Source: Parascedosporium putredinis
Taxonomy: Eukaryota; Ascomycota; Sordariomycetes; Microascales; Microascaceae
Assembly: GCA_949357655.1 (NCBI GenBank)
Contig: CASHTG010000019.1
Span: 620,001-684,000, forward strand
Direction: 5' to 3'
DNA: 64,000 bases
The position numbers were made by a program, and so were the translations under genes. The notes below the pieces were generated by a model, which ran no database searches, was not told the DNA's origin, and saw nothing but the letters and a program-made list of their open reading frames with translations. This document shows, one piece after another, positions 23,501 to 37,422 of this stretch (positions are counted from its first letter, which is position 1; every line of letters begins with the position of its first letter).

Positions 23501-25501
23501 GAGGCGGAAATGAGCAGAGGCACGACATGGCATCAAGAGTGCTGTGATGACTGCTCTGAATCACTAATTCCTCATTTCAAATATAGTGCCGTTTGTGATG
23601 TTTTGAAACATGTCAATTGGACCCCCTCCCTCAAGAAATCGTCATCTTTCACCCATCTGGTTCAGGAATCCCACACTGGTCGTCGGTTTGTGGAGGTTCA
23701 TTCTCCCCCCCTTTTTTTTTTCTTTTCTTCTTCTTTTTTTCTGTTCTCTCTCCTCCTTTTGTTTTCTTTTGCCGCCCGAGAACCCATCAAAGCAGCCCGG
23801 GGGCAACATCAAATCTCTCCATGGTCAACTGCTCGTACTCGCCAGCCGACCTCTTGCCGCGATACTCCAAGTTATAGGGCAGAATAGTCCCGGTTGGGGT
23901 GGAGTCCTGTTGACAAGCTATTAAAAAAATCTCGATAACAACTTGCCGAAGAGCTCCCAGCGCGCTTCGTGGTTCGTTCTGGAGCACCCAAGCGAGCGAG
24001 AGCAGTACCGGCAGGCAGCTCACCAAGCAAGCCTCGGGCGCCTGGTGTGGTGCTAAAAAAATCCGGTACCACGGCATGGATCATTTAAGCAAGCTAAAGA
24101 AAATGGATCCTTGGTTTCACAGCGCCTCAAGTGAGCAAATGCGACCCTTTCAACAACCTTTCCACGTGTACGGTGCACTAGTTCGAGTGGCACTCCTCGT
24201 GCTGTCCACCTGGCCTAACGCTGTGGCCGATGGACCATAGAGTCGTATACAGTATTAGCGTGAAGTCAAGGGCACACAGCGCTCTTCCACCTCCCAGCAC
24301 CGACCCTCAATGTTCGTTTGGCCACCCCTCCACCTTCCACGCCACTGTCCTCTTCAGAACGTCTTTGGAAACCTTCGGTGTGACGAGAACTGTACACCCC
24401 AAAAGCTCCACTCACATCGATGGCATGCGTTGTGCGACGACAAGATCGATGTCGCTCCATTTGTCCACACAAATTTTGTCACCAACCCTGCATGTACTCG
24501 TTGGTGAAGGATGCGGTAGCTTCTGGGGTAAGTTTCGTCGTGGGCATAATCGGATCTCGGGCCAACTTGAAAGAAGCTTGAGAGACATATCAGGGAGTGA
24601 AGATCTGGGAGGCCAGTGTCGCTGATTTGAAAAGTACTTTTGAATGCCAGTAATACACCTCGGCCAAATTCTTCGCTCTCTTTTTCTCTCAGCCCTCACC
24701 ACTCTGCGGCTTGACTTTTCAGGACAATTTTCGGATCACCGCCTCTCGGAGCTGTCGGAAGATGGAGAAAATTACAAGACCGATTACTTCGATATTACAC
24801 ACTCCGCTGCATCCTTTGCTTGAAAACTCCACATACATGACGCGCGGAAACGAACACGGCATACTTCACTCGTTCGTCGATCGGCTGAGTGGTCGGCTTT
24901 AACCAGCAGGTGATCCACTCCCCCTCCTTGGGATCGGAAAAACGAAGATGGTGGCTGGAGAGGAGTGTGGAGGTGATGGAATCGGGGTCTCCGCCCACAC
25001 GACTTCCCCTGCGACCCAGGGAAACTTCCAAAGGAGCCCACAAGGACAGGGGCCGAACATCGTGCCATGCTCTGTCCGGAATATTATTAAGCTAGTCTCT
25101 CGAAGAAGCAAAGCCCTTCGAGATCAGAGAAAAGCAATGACAAGAGGCCAACTGGGAATCCCAAAAATTCTTGGTGCAGGTGCACTTGTGTATGACGAGC
25201 TGAACTAACGCACGTCTCATCCAGCGTCCCGGAGATCTCCCTGGCAGGAGGATGAGGAGAACCTCGGTCGGTGGCGTATTGGAAACGTCGAATGATGTAC
25301 TTTTACGAGTCCAGGAGGGAGGGTGGCAGATCCTTGTGCACTTCCAACATGGAGAGAACTGTTTTTTCCCTTGCGCATATCAAATTTCTCCACGGATTAC
25401 CGAAACTTGAAAAAATTTGAGGTTCTATGACAGGTAAAGGGATAGATTTGTGACGGTGTCATCAGCTCTGCGGCGGCTGGTGGGTTTTAGAGGGGAAAAA
25501 G

Positions 25502-25522
25502 AGAAGAAGAAGAAGAAGAAGA
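25502..25522 (+). repeat. GAA trinucleotide microsatellite
   Basis: About seven units of GAA/AGA followed by a poly-purine extension, in the gene desert. Confidence 0.85.
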
Positions 25523-26415
25523 AAAAGAAAGGTGATAAGAGCCCCTGCCCACATCGTTTTGGGGGACCCACCGTGTCTGCCAATAGATCTGCCGAGTATC
25601 ATTATCAATTGATGTCCGAGTCTTGTTGATTGATCAATTGAGTTGAGAGGGCCTTTTCCCGCCGGACTTACGGAGATAGTCTCTCCCCGTCACGGTCCAA
25701 CTAAATCAACATTTCAGGGCTCATAGAATCCAAATCTAACGGATATCCACCGATGCTGATACTTTAATTCAACCCATCAAACGAAGGGGAAATAGAGGTA
25801 AAGAAAGAAGATATTAGATGTTTTACTTGTATGATGGCTTCTCTAGGAGATAAAAGAGAGGAGACGGATGCAAAGTCGCTGGAACATGAGCACGAGGAAT
25901 TGGGAAAGATGTGCCTAGAATTAATTTTTGTCCCAACCCTTCAGGCCTGTCTCTTGAGTCCCGAGTCGCAAGGGTTAGAACCCTCCCCCACCCTCCAAAG
26001 ATTGATTGAGGATTCGATTGACCGAGCAAACCCAGCTCATCAACCATACGCGGTCGAGTCCAGGCCCCTCCCAAGTAGGTGACATCAGGCAAGACCACTT
26101 TTTCGTCAACACTGCACGTATTACAAGAATTATTACTTGGTACTTACCGGCGATACAATATTGATGACAAGACAGCCCTTCAGTTCCCTTCGTAGCTTTA
26201 CTGCAAATCCTGGTCTTAGCCGATCTCTTCTCATCCATCTCACACCTCAAGTTTTGTTCTCAAGAAAATCATGAGCATCATCAACCCTGTCGGCGATCCT
26301 TTTAATTCGAGTACAAGGTGTAGAATCACGCCAAGTATCGCCCACCCCAGACAAAAACTGACAACTGTTGCTTTCAACAAAGCCAGGATACCTTGTCTAT
26401 CCAGGACCAAAGCTC

Positions 26416-26480
26416 AAGGGGTGGTGAGGGGGAGAGTAGAGAAGTTTTCCTTTCAGCGGGGGTGGGGAGGGGGTGGAGGA
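26416..26480 (+). other. Potential G-quadruplex-forming G-rich block
   Basis: The plus strand carries five or more G tracts of three or more bases with short loops, including GGGGGTGGGGAGGGGG at about 26458-26473. This satisfies the usual sequence rule for a G-quadruplex. Function is unknown. Confidence 0.5.
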
Positions 26481-29400
26481 GAGGTTGCCATCGAGCTGAG
26501 GCACGGGGCACGGAGTGACCTTAGCCACTTGATCACCGCTTGTGTATTGGGAAGGGGCTGGTTGACCATTGATCACACGGGAGGCGCTGGGCAAGCTGGC
26601 AATTGGGTAAATAAAATTAACTCCCTGGCGTCGAACTTGCTGGAAGTGTCCAAGGACCCCGTCCTAAGTCGGTGAATATCTCGTAATCGGGTCCCGAGTC
26701 CAAAGTCACTCACCGTTTCCCATTCAATTCAATGGATGGCTGTACGTGTTACTGGTATGTGCGGTCCCTCACCTTCCTCCACGTACTTCGTACCTTCTTC
26801 GGGTGCGAGAAAGAAGCGTTGAGCCTATTTCTTACGGTTCTTCATGTTCCGTCTTCCTACGTAGGTGTTAGGCCTCACCCTTCGCGTTTCTATCATCAAT
26901 CCTCAAAACTGGGTTCGGAGGTGGAAGGGCTTGGACAGCTGAGCGACCCGCCCCAAAGCCCTTCGGCCGTCATCAATGGATTACACTGGGGGCATATTTG
27001 ATCGCAATCTGCATCTCCACCTTACAGGCTAGTCAAACACCTCGACACCAGGATATTAATACTTGGATACCCAATCTCGGAAAACATCCAATCTATGAGG
27101 AGCAGAAGTATCCATGCTCCGCGCGACTCGGAAGCTGTTAATACATGGATAGATCCAAGTTGCCGAAGTGTGAGGCCGTTTACCTAGAATATGGATAACG
27201 CCCCCTCTTTGGGCTTTCGGAAGGAGGACCAAGAAGTGGTCGGGAGACGATACCTCCGTTCTTTTTACTCGTCAGAGGATGCGGACCTTGGACTGATGTC
27301 CCTCTTGCCTGTTTGCCGACCCCAGTGTGATAAAGCCAATGGGTGGCTCTTGCTTCTCCTCAGCGCGGGCCAAGTCGGATATGACTGACCGACACCGTTG
27401 CATTGTCCCCCAAATTGTATCCCCAAGTCCAAGTATCAGCATGTCGTCGGCACGTCGTCTCGAACCCTTCGCCTTCTGGATATGCAGTAGGATGACAAGA
27501 TTTTTGCCTCTGCGATTCCAGCTTTGCTTGGTTTAAACTTCCGAGGCTCCATCCACTTCTGGATGGTTATTGATCTAGATTTTCCAGTGGCAAAATCCTT
27601 AGGTTGTTGGTGGGCTTCCAAGTCATACGCAGGCCCTCGACTTCGACTACAAGGAGGCACAAAGCCTCGCGAAGGATCAACACTGTGGACGGACTGGGTG
27701 TGGAGCTGCAGGGCGTCTGAGTGGCTACTGTACCGAGGTACAGCTGGTCAAGGACAAGAGGTTTGTGTGTGGCTCGACTAGCCAACCCTGGCTTCGGCAA
27801 GCCCCATTCACGCACTACACACGGATTACTTCCCCCAGGAAAAGGCATTTCCAATCAATCTTCTCGACTTGCGATTGTGAAGGAGACGTCGCCAAATTTA
27901 GTCCATGATCGTCCACTAGGGTCGAGTAGTCTATCGCGGGATGCTGGCAAAGAAGCCTATGCTGAAAAGTTTCTTTCAGATCTTACACTAGATCGTACTT
28001 GTAGACGCGGCCAAGTTGGTTCTTGCCAACTCAGTTGGACTTAGTCCATGTGACCGTTATCGGGAGCACACCTGGTCGACGAGGATTCAGCTTGTTACAT
28101 TGTCACATTATTCGATGCACGCCCATCGACATGTGGTGTCCGTCCAAAAGAAAAAAATCTTCCACAACGGCCGTCAAACAGCGGTTATTCCCCACCCCCT
28201 CGCAATACGACTCTCCTTTTTTGTCATCGTTGGATGGTGTCCTCGCGAACAAGGAGCAGCCGGTAATATCTCTCACTGGCTCCAAACTGCATCCAAAGGA
28301 GTGGGAGCGTGTGGTGGGATTGGTGGCTAGTCAACAGGCCGAGAATGCCACTAGCCCGGTTACCGAGGATGTGGGAGGCTAACAAGGCGGAATTTGTTGC
28401 CCTGGGGCGGAAGGTTCAGATCAACGGGAAACAAAACAAGAGAGAAAAAAAAAGAAGAAAAAAAAAGGAGAGAAGGAGAGGAAAAATGAGGGGCTCAATT
28501 GCCGCCGGTTGTGGGCTCCAGATTGTACTGTACGACTTGTACTTTCTCGATTAATCCTGGTGCAAGGTTCTTTTTCTAGAGGATGCCTCAAAACTAAATC
28601 ATGGCCAACTCTCCACCCACTACCCTTACGATGACCAAAGAACATGTTCCGAGATGGTAGTCCAATTCACACTTCCTGCATGCCGGGGATGGTTCAACGC
28701 TTTGTTCGCTGGGTGGTCTTCGGGGCTCACTCCATGAGCGGCTCTCTCAGCCTACCTAGTGCGTGTTCTTAATCGGGGTCTCCACGTTGACTTCATCAAT
28801 TCCTTCACCCAAATACCATACCCACACTCATCAGTCACCTCGCCGCTGTTTCGAGCGATAACTCGGACCCAGGTATTGTAGTGATTTGGGCTTGTATCTT
28901 GTCCTAATGGGGGCGTTCTGCAGAAAAGAAAGGGAGGGGAAATGGAGACGGCAGGAAAAAAGTTGAGAAATCCGATTTTGACCATTCCATTTGAGTCTGT
29001 GTTTCTAATATTGAAACCAGCAGCTGGATTGAGTCAATCCCGAAGTTGATAGATCAACCAATTGATGTAAGTTGAAAGGTTCCAAGTAGTGTACTTCGTC
29101 CGCCAGGGTAATGATGCAGCAAGGTCCAGGGCTGGGAGAACGGACCTGAGGGCACTAACCAAACAAAGAAAGCGGCCCAGGATGAATAAATTGCGCTGGT
29201 CTTCGGCAGGACGACGCTAGGTCGTTGGCCCCCAAACGTCGATCACCCTGCTTTGCCCAACTCCCATCACTTCATATTAATGTCGCATCCCTCCGTGGGG
29301 ACCGCGAACCCTTTCTCAGGGTCATGGTACTCGCTCTGATTGGTCAAGATGCATCACACCAGCCAGAATTTCTCTGATGAGGTGCGAAAACCCTCGATCG

Positions 29401-32400
29401 ATGACGCAATGAAGCTATCGCAAAGAGAAGTCGGGGTGCCGCCCTCGACCGACATATCAGATGCTCGGCGGAAGCAGGGAAGTCGCGAACCAGCATTCCA
29501 TTACTCGTCAAATGGGAGCCGCGAAACTGTTCCATCGCCCTCAAATCTGTGTCGGTCGTTCAGAGTGGAACTTCGGAGCTGAGTAATTGACAAAAATAAG
29601 GTGGGGGTTTGTTTGGTTCATGTGCATGGTGGCTACGATACAGGCGGCGTCGTAGACCTCGTCACAGCATTGAGGGTGCACCGCAGACTTTTTTCCCTTT
29701 TTTCTTTTTTGCCCAGCGACGGCAACGAAATCAGCGCAGCTGAGATATTGTACATCCACAAGGGATCTGTCACAGCTGCCCTCATGATACTGAAGAAAAA
29801 GGAAGGGGAAGTGAAGGGGAGAGGGGAGACACCGAGTCTTTTTCCTTCTCCCCACCTTTTCTCCTTTGAACAATAGACTGCACTCTACATATATCAGACG
29901 CCTCAAAAGTCAGTCACATCCCCATTTGATACAAAGAGCCACACCGGTTCAATCACAACGGCGAAGCTGCCAAAAGCGAGCTCCCGACTCAGATCGCACT
30001 ATCTTTGCTTTTCCTTACCCAGCCCACGATCCTTTTCTGCGACTTTTTCTTTTCTTTCCTTTTTGCTTTCATATGTCAAGGGACACACATGCAGCCCCCA
30101 CCCTCGAGATCGACGATCGACGATCGCATTTCTATCTGAACTTTGATGCCTACTTACAGAGGCTTTGCCCCGACCGGCCGTGCTTGCAAGAACCTCTACG
30201 GAGGCCCACTAGTCCCGCAGGTCGTGCCTAGGCCTGGGCTTAGCCCGGCCAGACCCAGTCCTGCGCCTCATGGTCCCGACCGCCGTCATACTTGTCCCCT
30301 CGGCACGACCCCAGGCCTGCCGCTTGTGTCTCAAGACAGACCCAGTCCTGCGAGATTCCCACGTTATGGTAGGTTTGCGCAGCTTCGAAATCCACTTTAA
30401 GGCTACCTAAACGTACCTTCCCTCTCGGAGAAAAGAGAAATTAAAGAAAAGCAATGTAAGGAAGGGAGAGGGATGTAGCAGAAGGGAGTGAGAAACCCCG
30501 GCGCGCGCTCACCAAGGCCACGCATTTGGTTGAGCAAGGCGGGCTTGAGACGGTTTGATTACGAGTCGGCCAGGTGTATGTTTGATATGAATCGCGGACG
30601 GGCAGGAAGAATTGGGACTGTATCAAATTTCCTTCTAGAAATCGCTAGTTTGATCCCCTTTGAACACAACGCGGTTGTGTGTCTGGCATGCGACGACTTC
30701 GCAGCCAGCGCCAGGATCATACCAAAGATCTTGAGCCCGCAGCGAGTACAGGATGAAAGCGGTAATGTGCATTCACAATGACGGGGTTTCTTGGATCTAC
30801 ATCGCGGAGCCAAGCTAGTGCTTCCCCAGAACACACGGAAGCAACGCTTGGTTCGATATGGCTCGCTAGGCCTAGCTTTGGGCTTGGACTTGGGATCACT
30901 AGCCTAAGTCGTCCTACCTAGTGTTGGCCCAGGTACTGAAAGTCTAAGACACCCAGTCATTTTCTCCCAAGCATCCCGTTCCTTGCTAACTCAAATGCCT
31001 AGATCCGCTGGTTAAGCAGCCGATGGCCTAGTATCGGGGTTCCGCACACCCTTCCCGCGCAACCAACTCTTTCTTGGTGTCCGGACCTGCGTGCACTGGT
31101 CAATCGCTAGCGGAACGGGGATTTCCCGGGGTTAGAAGCAGAGCGAGCGTTGTGTGGGTTCAACGGTGTCTATCGTCTATATGCAAATGAAGATCTCTGG
31201 ATCTCCAAGCTATTCCCTCCTCTTCGTCTCTACGCTAGAATGGCCTGGCAGGAAGGGGAGCCGGGCGGACCGTCCACCCTCTGTCACGCCTCTCTACAAG
31301 TAGGCCGGTGTACTAATCGGTTGATAGCGGGTCTCTGACGGGACACCAATGAGGCCGAGGCGGTGCTTCGAAAGCATCTAGGGGCACGGTTTTCCATGAT
31401 GGGGACGGAGTTTACCACAGAGGCGCGGCTCAGCATATCTTGCATTTATGCCGTTTCCCCCGACCATGCCCCCCTTCGACCTGTTAATATTGGGGACCAC
31501 CCTGCCCCCTCAGACCCGCGCCAACGCCCAGTTCCTGTGTCGTCCCACAAGACCACGTTTCCTGGGGACGGTTTATTGTCTGCTGGGTTTGTTACTAGTA
31601 TACCCCACCACAGCCACCCTCCCACGCGAACACGATGGCCGATCTCGCGAGAAGAGAGGGCCTAAATCCCATGTCTGCAGGAATATTGTCCACTCAGCTT
31701 GCGGCCTTTGATTAGGTGCAATGTCACTTCTGATTGGTGCCTCACACAAAGATGGCAGTTGGACGTCCAAGACGCGGTATTCCTCTACTAAACTTTTACC
31801 CCACAGCCAACCCGGCCTTGGGGCCAATATTGCGCACACATATGAAAACGTACTATACTAAGGACAACCTAGCCGTCCGCATAGACTGGTGCGAGCAGTT
31901 GAGTACCACTCGACGGAGTGATGGTGCAATGTGACAGCGGTTTCGATGGTCAGTCCGTCTAGTCCCTCCTCGCCCCGGGCGCCAGATACCATCCCATGCT
32001 GTGCATTTTGCAGAAACCCAGGTTTCAGAAGCTTCAGCGAAGGTAGGAGGGAGAAGGCTATGCCGAAGTGGAGCGGATGCTGAAGGACCCTGACGCGAGT
32101 GAGGGGTCACAAACCTTCTAGTTGATTAGTCTAGTATAGAAAACCCAGGAAAGGTGAAAAATTCGCGCAATCCATGCTGCTTCCAAAGGCAGAGAAAAGT
32201 TTGCACCAGCGGGGAAGAAAGGTGGAGGGAGGTGTGTGATTTTTTTCCGATGTGGAAACTTCTCTTGAGGTCCCACCCAGGAGTACTGAGCCAACACGAC
32301 GATTTCAAAGCAGCCAAGGAAATGAAGCTGGTGAGGGTCTCGGAGACTTAGTTGGTCTCCTGATAGCGTGAACTCAAACGCCACGGGGGTTGCAGACCCC

Positions 32401-32768
32401 GCCGGCAATGTGGTATCGAGAAAGGAGCACTATTTGCATGAGCCTGGTCTGCATGGGGACTGAGAGATTGGCTGTTGTCATTGTCCAAGGACAAAGGGAG
32501 GGGAAGAGGGAGGGAAGAGAGCCGCTCGCCGCTCGCCGTTCTCCTCAGCTCGGGCTCCCTTTCCTTGAAATTGCGTCTCTTTGTACCTGCCTCTCTGCCT
32601 TTTCATGGTGGACTCCTTGACCTCTGGAAGAGGCTGTTGGAAAGGGGGAGGACCAGCACAAAGGAGGCGGACATTAAGCATGTCTCCAAATGCACGCCAA
32701 ACCCTTGGTTTAGTGCCCGAGATTCGAATTTGCGGCACGGCCTTAACTTTACCAGGTTGCAAGCTAAT

Positions 32769-32794
32769 CGACGCCGACGCCGACGCCGACGCCG
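32769..32794 (+). repeat. Hexanucleotide repeat, unit GACGCC
   Basis: About four copies of a GACGCC/CGACGC unit. No coding context can be supported. Confidence 0.85.
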
Positions 32795-34907
32795 AAAATT
32801 TGGGCGGAGTCAGGACGGAGAGAGCTTGAGGTGGAGGTGGTATGAGAGAGAGATGCCAATTCCAAACACTGGCGTCTCCCTCTGCTGTCCCTTCGCGTGG
32901 GCGCTAACCTTCCGACACTAGTGGTTCACGAACCACCCTGAGCAGCAACAAAAAATGGCTGGCTCTCGGGAGGGGGCGTATGCCCACGCCCTAAGCTAGC
33001 TTAGTGTAGGGGATCAACGCCTGTTTGAAAGGTCAATAATAGCTGGAGGAGACGACAGAAAAGCAAGCAGGCCGTGTACCCGAGATGGGGTCTCCCTGGC
33101 CCCAACCAGTGAGACGCTAACCTTTGAGTTAGCTGCTGCTGCTGGCGACCAACTTCACCCCCAGGCACGCAAAGAAAGAGGACGAGTGGGACACAGAGGC
33201 TGGGGCTCTCTGTTTTCTTGAGAGTCGGGGTCATTAATTTAGCCGCGCTGTTCGGTTGAAGAAAGACAGTCTCACATTCCTCAGATGCTGTCGGTCCTGA
33301 CTTGTGTGGTCTTTGGGTGTAGGTTGAGTTCATACAAGTAGACTGTCTCTGGCGGCAATGAGGAGCTTCGTCTGATACCCGCTTCGAGTTAGCACCTCGT
33401 CGAGCAACATTGCGACAGAGCGACAGAGCAACAGAGCAGCCATCCTTTGCCTACTAGACCGTTACATCTGCCGACGCTCAACCTTCCTAAACGTGACAAT
33501 GAGGGTCCCCCGGAAGCTTAGACTCAGCTCTCAAGGTGAAGGCAATGCGACGTAAAACACATATGATCGGCCAGATCAGCGATCAGCACTGGCCGCCTTC
33601 ACGTTGCATTCCCTTGACAAACAGAGAGTTAATGAGGCTTGGACTATCTCCTTCCCCACCCTAGGAGAGCAGGAAATTCCTCTGTCGGTTAATCCTTGGC
33701 TGGATCATGGCTATCCTCCTTGCGAGGGATTCAAAGAATTTATTGGTGAGACCGGGCAGCTTGGCTGAGAGGTCAGTGAATAATTTGATAGCTCGGTCAA
33801 ACTTCGTACATTGGCCTAGGCTCAAAGGCTTGGTAGCTAATGCCGAGAAAGGGCCCTGGTGGAGGATGAGTGGCTTCCAAAGCGCGCCCTGGAGGTCCAA
33901 ACCCCGGCAAACCCCGACATAAGAGCTGGCAAACCCAAACTGGCTTCCCCCGCCTCGGCACGAGTCCACAAATGTCAATAAGATTTTGGTCGGGGGCCTA
34001 GATCGAACCATCAGCTGGGTGGTGGTCCATTGCTTTTCTTTTCCATTGCGTCTCCGACGTCGCGCACCTGCCGCTTCCGCTGAGCTGTGAGTCGAGCACT
34101 TGTAGGTTTTTCACGGATTCACGGATTGTCCATTGCAGGGGGCAGACGGTCACTTCCTCCTCCAAACAGTTGCCTGCGGCCATGACTGACCCTTTGTTGA
34201 GACCAGCACAAGTACAGTGCTTGACAAACAAGCCAGCCGCTGGCCGCGCACCCGCTTAGTGGACAGATAGCCAGGGAGGCTTTGCCGGCACGCCCGGCGT
34301 GCTTCCCAGCCGCCCCTAGCTGTGCTTGCTTTTGTCCTCATATCTGGCGGGGCTTTTGGTTCAGATGGAAAGCACGTTGCCAATACAGCCGTGTCGCGCG
34401 CATGAGTAGCGTGATCGTTTGAAGTTACGTGCGAGGTAGGAAATCATTCAAGCCAATGCGACCCGCGTTCAAGGCTGTGTGGCTCCCCAACTTTTTGCTG
34501 TCGATACTAGATCTGAGCATCTTAGACAGTGGATGGTTATCCCTACGCCGAGGCCCGGAAATTTTTTTTTCGTTCTCTTTTAATCTTAAACATTCATTGC
34601 TGGCTACCAGTTGCTGCTCGCGCCTGGACTACAACTACAGCCCCCCTGGTCCCGCCCATCAGAGGATGCCCTCACCCTTGACTCTGATACGCGGGAAGGG
34701 AGGGGAGATGAATCGAAAAGGAATGGGGAACGAGACTTAAGGAGCCAGCGAGAGGGGGGATGGCGGACAAGCCAGCATTCTGCGCGTATATACGTGATAT
34801 ACGTGCTTGCCCAAGCATAAGACGGCGTGTTTAAGGATGGAAAGAGAAAGAAAAGGAAAGCGAAAAAGGGAGGAAAAGGGGGGCTGCCGTGAGGCGCGCT
34901 GCCACGC

Positions 34908-34924
34908 AAAAAAAAAAAAAAAAA
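34908..34924 (+). repeat. A17 homopolymer
   Basis: Seventeen A residues after a purine-rich stretch in the gene desert. Confidence 0.9.
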
Positions 34925-36187
34925 CGCGAGATCAGGAAAGGCCTATCAAGAGGTTCAAGGTGATGTTGCCTCGTCGTTACCCTTTCCCCTTGCGTCGTCT
35001 TATACTATCCGTTCGTGCCCCTTCCTCCTACCCGCTGAGCAGCCAACCAATTTCACACGCGACCAGGAGGCCGTATCTAGCACTTAGTAAACCACCACTT
35101 AGTAAACCACTCTAATATCTGAAGACTCTTCTCGAGTAGGCCACTCCGACACCAAGCTGAGCGTGGAGTCATCCACGTCAGGCTACACTTTGGGCAAGAC
35201 CCTTGGTGATCCGCGCAGCGTAGCCTCTGGGTTCCTTTGCCACCAGAGTCAGAATGATCTTCAGTGACCCCAAGGACTCCCGGTCGCCATGATTGCGTCC
35301 CCCGGCTAAGACCGTATGCGTCTAGGGTCTATTATGGCTTTACCGCTTTACCCCAGTGTTTCCTACAACGAGATTTATACTGGCACCGCATGCTTACGCC
35401 CCATCAGAATTGTAGTACGCCGGCAAAACGAAGCTGACTTAATCACATCGACATGTATCAAATCAAAATCCTTGCCGCTGAGTGACATGGATACTCGCGG
35501 GTTCCAGACAGCCATGAGCACCTTGGAGGCTGGATAGCGAGGGAGTCTTATATACATCGAGGGGTCCAGAAAGCCATAACCCCCGAAGGACGGATGAGAA
35601 ATATGAACATTGCACCGTGCTTCTCTAGGGAGAAGCGGGCTATATCGCAGGACCGAGATGCCGACTTTGAAACCAATAAGGCTGCACTGCCTAACGACAG
35701 CAGAGAATGGAGAGGCGGGGTTCAGTTGACATTTGGAGACGGGGCCACCTTAGTAAAGGGATGAGCTACCCGAAAGGGGGCTTCGTGGGCTGAGAGCGCT
35801 TGGCTACTGGTCCTGCTATCTAGAGAAAAGGGCGAACCAAAAGAGAGGGTGCGGGAGAAGAAGAAAAAGAAAAAGAAAGGAAAAGAGCATGGAGGGATGA
35901 GGGCTAGAGGGAAATTGTTGAGCCGACATTTGGAGAGACGAGTTGATGCACGCCGGACTCAGTCGGTCTAGGACGGGTGCCCTTCTCGCCAGTTCAGCTT
36001 TCCGGCTGGCAGCAGTAAGACGGGAGAGGCAGCAAGAGCCGATGCCGACAAGAGGCAATTCGACACCATCAGACACGCACGACGTTGTGATGGGCCATCT
36101 CAACTGGCCCGAGAGCCCACCAGGGCTACAGAGAACGTTGCTTTCTAGGGTAGTGTAGCTTCGCAGTATCGGATAATCTCCGAAATC

Positions 36188-36236
36188 AGTCTCACCCCAT
36201 CTATGGAGTCTCACCCCATCTATGGAGTCTCAGCCC
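36188..36236 (+). repeat. 19-bp tandem repeat, about 2.5 copies
   Basis: The unit AGTCTCACCCCATCTATGG occurs twice exactly (36188-36206 and 36207-36225), followed by a partial third copy. Confidence 0.9.
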
Positions 36237-36725
36237 ATCGCCGGGGGTCGGTCGGCTCGGTTTAAGTACGTAAGAATATCCACTCCATACAAGACCTCCT
36301 CCAAGGTGCGTTGTACGTTGGCCCGAGGTGTGGAAGACACTCAGACACGCAAAACACGTGTTGCCCATACGACCTGCACCCAGGCCGTGGGCATTCCTGG
36401 GTCTTGGGACTGTCGATGAAGCCGGTGCGATCTACTAAACATGCAAAAGAAAGAAAGAAAAAAGAAATGAAGAAAAGAGGGGAAAATCCTCTCATGGGTA
36501 AGGGCTCTCGGCAAGTTCCAGACACGCAGAGCGAGACAGGCTCTCTCCACTAGGATGGGTCGGTGTTGGGAGCGTATCCCATGTGCCCATTTCGGCGTGT
36601 CGTTGTGCATGTCGCCGTCTTTTTCTAGGCTATCTAGGAAAGAGAAGCCAGCCCAATCATCCGTGGGGGAGGCATCATGGCCGTCTTTTGGTGCTTCCTG
36701 GTGTGGTGTCGTTGTATAATAAGGA

Positions 36726-36747
36726 AGAGAGAGAGAGAGAGAGAGAC
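36726..36747 (+). repeat. AG dinucleotide microsatellite
   Basis: About eleven GA/AG units in the desert, followed by a second, shorter run near 36787. Confidence 0.85.
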
Positions 36748-37353
36748 TAGCGGATTGGTGGATCTAGTCTGGCTTATCCCCGGGAAGAGAGAGAGAAAGT
36801 ATGAAGGCAACCGCGTCCTGTATTGCTCTTTATTGGACTCACTTCTCCCCAAGTAAGAAGTATGTTGCTCGGAAGAGTACATCATGTTTTGGCCAAGACA
36901 TGTGAAGTGGGCAAGGGCGTGTTGCCAGCTACGACAAGTATAATATGCGGGACAATGAAAAGAAAAAAAACACATTAGCAGCATCTAAAAAGAAAAAGAG
37001 AGCGGAAAAAGGAAGAAAGGCTTAAGGGCTTGGACACACCCCCAGTCTCTTCCCTCTTCCCCCTTGCCCTCCGCCAGGATACAATACAATACACACACAC
37101 GGAAGGGAAGGGAAATGACGAGCAATACCACTTCTTTTTCCTTTTCTGTTTTGATAAGATCATGGTAAACAAGAATGGGAAAAAGAAAAGGCAAGAACAA
37201 GGTTTTCAAAAAGCAGGCAAGGGGGACGGGAAGAAGGGACGACATGAATCAACCTTTTCGAAAAAAGCCGCGAAACATGACAACCTAGCAAAGAGGAATA
37301 AGAAGGCGGCAGGAACGGCAAGGATACCGCTGGCTGCGGAATGTGGACCACCA

Positions 37354-37422
37354 GGCTGAAGGACTGGAGGACTGAAGGACTGAAGGACTGAAGGACTGGA
37401 GGACTGAAGGACTGAAGGACAG
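37354..37422 (+). repeat. Minisatellite, 8-bp unit GGACTGAA
   Basis: About eight tandem copies of GGACTGAA with a GGACTGGA variant at intervals. Because 8 is not a multiple of 3, the array reads open in several frames as Ser/Val/Leu/Gln-rich peptide on the minus strand. That explains the long frames overlapping it. Confidence 0.9.

Larger units (their letters stand above)
20001..30000. other. Gene desert, central part
   Basis: I see no supported gene in these 10 kb. Open frames are short, overlap on both strands and lack family motifs. Notable items are an inverted repeat at 20538-20558, TACTTGTA copies at 20549, 22266, 22586, 25824 and 27996, a GAA run at 25502-25522, a G-rich block at 26416-26480 and several pyrimidine tracts (21058-21090, 23706-23770). 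GC content is near 50 percent, so this is neither AT-rich RIP-mutated DNA nor obviously centromeric. Confidence 0.5.
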
